From: Acanthaster planci
Taxonomy: Eukaryota; Echinodermata; Asteroidea; Valvatida; Acanthasteridae
Direction of reading: 5' to 3'
Length of the DNA stretch: 44,619 nucleotides
Assembly: GCF_001949145.1 (NCBI RefSeq)
Contig: NW_019091654.1
Location: 25,307 to 69,925 of the forward strand
Under the pieces are notes generated by a model, which was given only the letters and a program-made list of their open reading frames with translations, was not told the origin of the DNA and searched no databases. Position numbers and translations under genes: made by a program. Shown piece by piece: positions 44,217 to 44,619 of the stretch (within the stretch, counting starts at the first letter, position 1; each line of letters begins with the position of its first letter).

Positions 44217-44619
44217 CTGATAAAATGAAAGGAACTTTAGTTCAACCTGTGATAACAATTCAAAGTGATTCCAACTTTAAGACTGTCTGACTACATGTTG
44301 GCAAAGCCGTAGCTGACTGAAAATTTGTCTTATTTTCAAAGATGTACATGTAAGTGTATGTTGGAAGAAGAGTATCATCCATTTTAAAAAAACTAGTGTC
44401 AAAATGAGGGCAAAGAGTAGAAATTCCCACAAGCTCAGCTCTTGAAGAAAAGTGAAATACGGTGACATGAATAAACATTTTGAGAGAGGCAGTTCCTCCC
44501 CAGGCTCTTTGGGGTAAAGCAAGCTCAAAGAAATTTAGGATCAGACTGTTTACCATGATAGTACATGTCGGTAATATCTATTGGTGAAGTGAACAGCACG
44601 GAAGAGGGACTCACTGAAA
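44217..44619 (-). other. Intron 5' of HYR c40, truncated by the window edge
   Basis: No HYR exon is complete in these 403 bases. The last bases read TTTCA then GTGAGTCC on the minus strand, which resembles a splice donor. The next upstream exon may therefore begin its 3' end at about 44615. Five bases cannot confirm this. Confidence 0.25.

Overview
The window is invertebrate genomic DNA. Almost all of it is the 3' part of one giant, many-exon gene on the minus strand, set in AT-rich, repeat-laden introns. Evidence for a eukaryote: GT-AG introns at every domain boundary, tRNA-derived SINE-like and palindromic MITE-like repeats, microsatellites and an assembly gap. Long runs of HYR (hyalin repeat, Ig-like) domains joined to EGF and SEA modules point to a deuterostome such as an echinoderm, hemichordate or cephalochordate. 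Echinoderm is my first guess, but the sequence alone does not settle the species.

Gene layout, read 5' to 3' (right to left): 40 consecutive HYR domains, each on its own exon (44216 down to 13391); then EGF (12130-12243), calcium-binding-type EGF (11560-11703), SEA on two exons (11119-11246, 10157-10376), EGF on two exons (9561-9636, 8728-8774), a second cbEGF-like exon (7628-7771), a second SEA (7084-7211, 6219-6438), a second split EGF (5257-5332, 5106-5158), a transmembrane exon (4524-4756), and a 42-bp terminal coding exon (2579-2620). The 53 exons give 11,618 coding bases and about 3,870 residues. All phases agree from the first exon to the stop. The signal peptide, N-terminus and promoter lie beyond the right edge.

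The predicted protein is a type I membrane protein: a long, heavily N-glycosylated HYR stalk, two SEA modules that both keep a GS[I]xV autoproteolysis-type motif, one helix and a short tyrosine-containing tail. Every HYR exon is phase 1-1, so any subset could be skipped or shuffled without breaking the frame. The membrane-proximal EGF-SEA-EGF block is a recent tandem duplication that includes introns. HYR domains c33/c34 and c39/c40 (counted from the C-terminal end) also form a duplicated pair.

The left end (1-2546) is a 1.27-kb tandem duplication just beyond the stop codon. It carries a short TIR element that recurs inverted at about 42.5 kb. Introns hold several palindromic elements, two tRNA-derived SINE-like elements, a 90-bp tandem array, a complex GATCAT/ATC microsatellite and a 264-bp run of N. 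I found no credible plus-strand gene, tRNA or rRNA gene, or CRISPR array.
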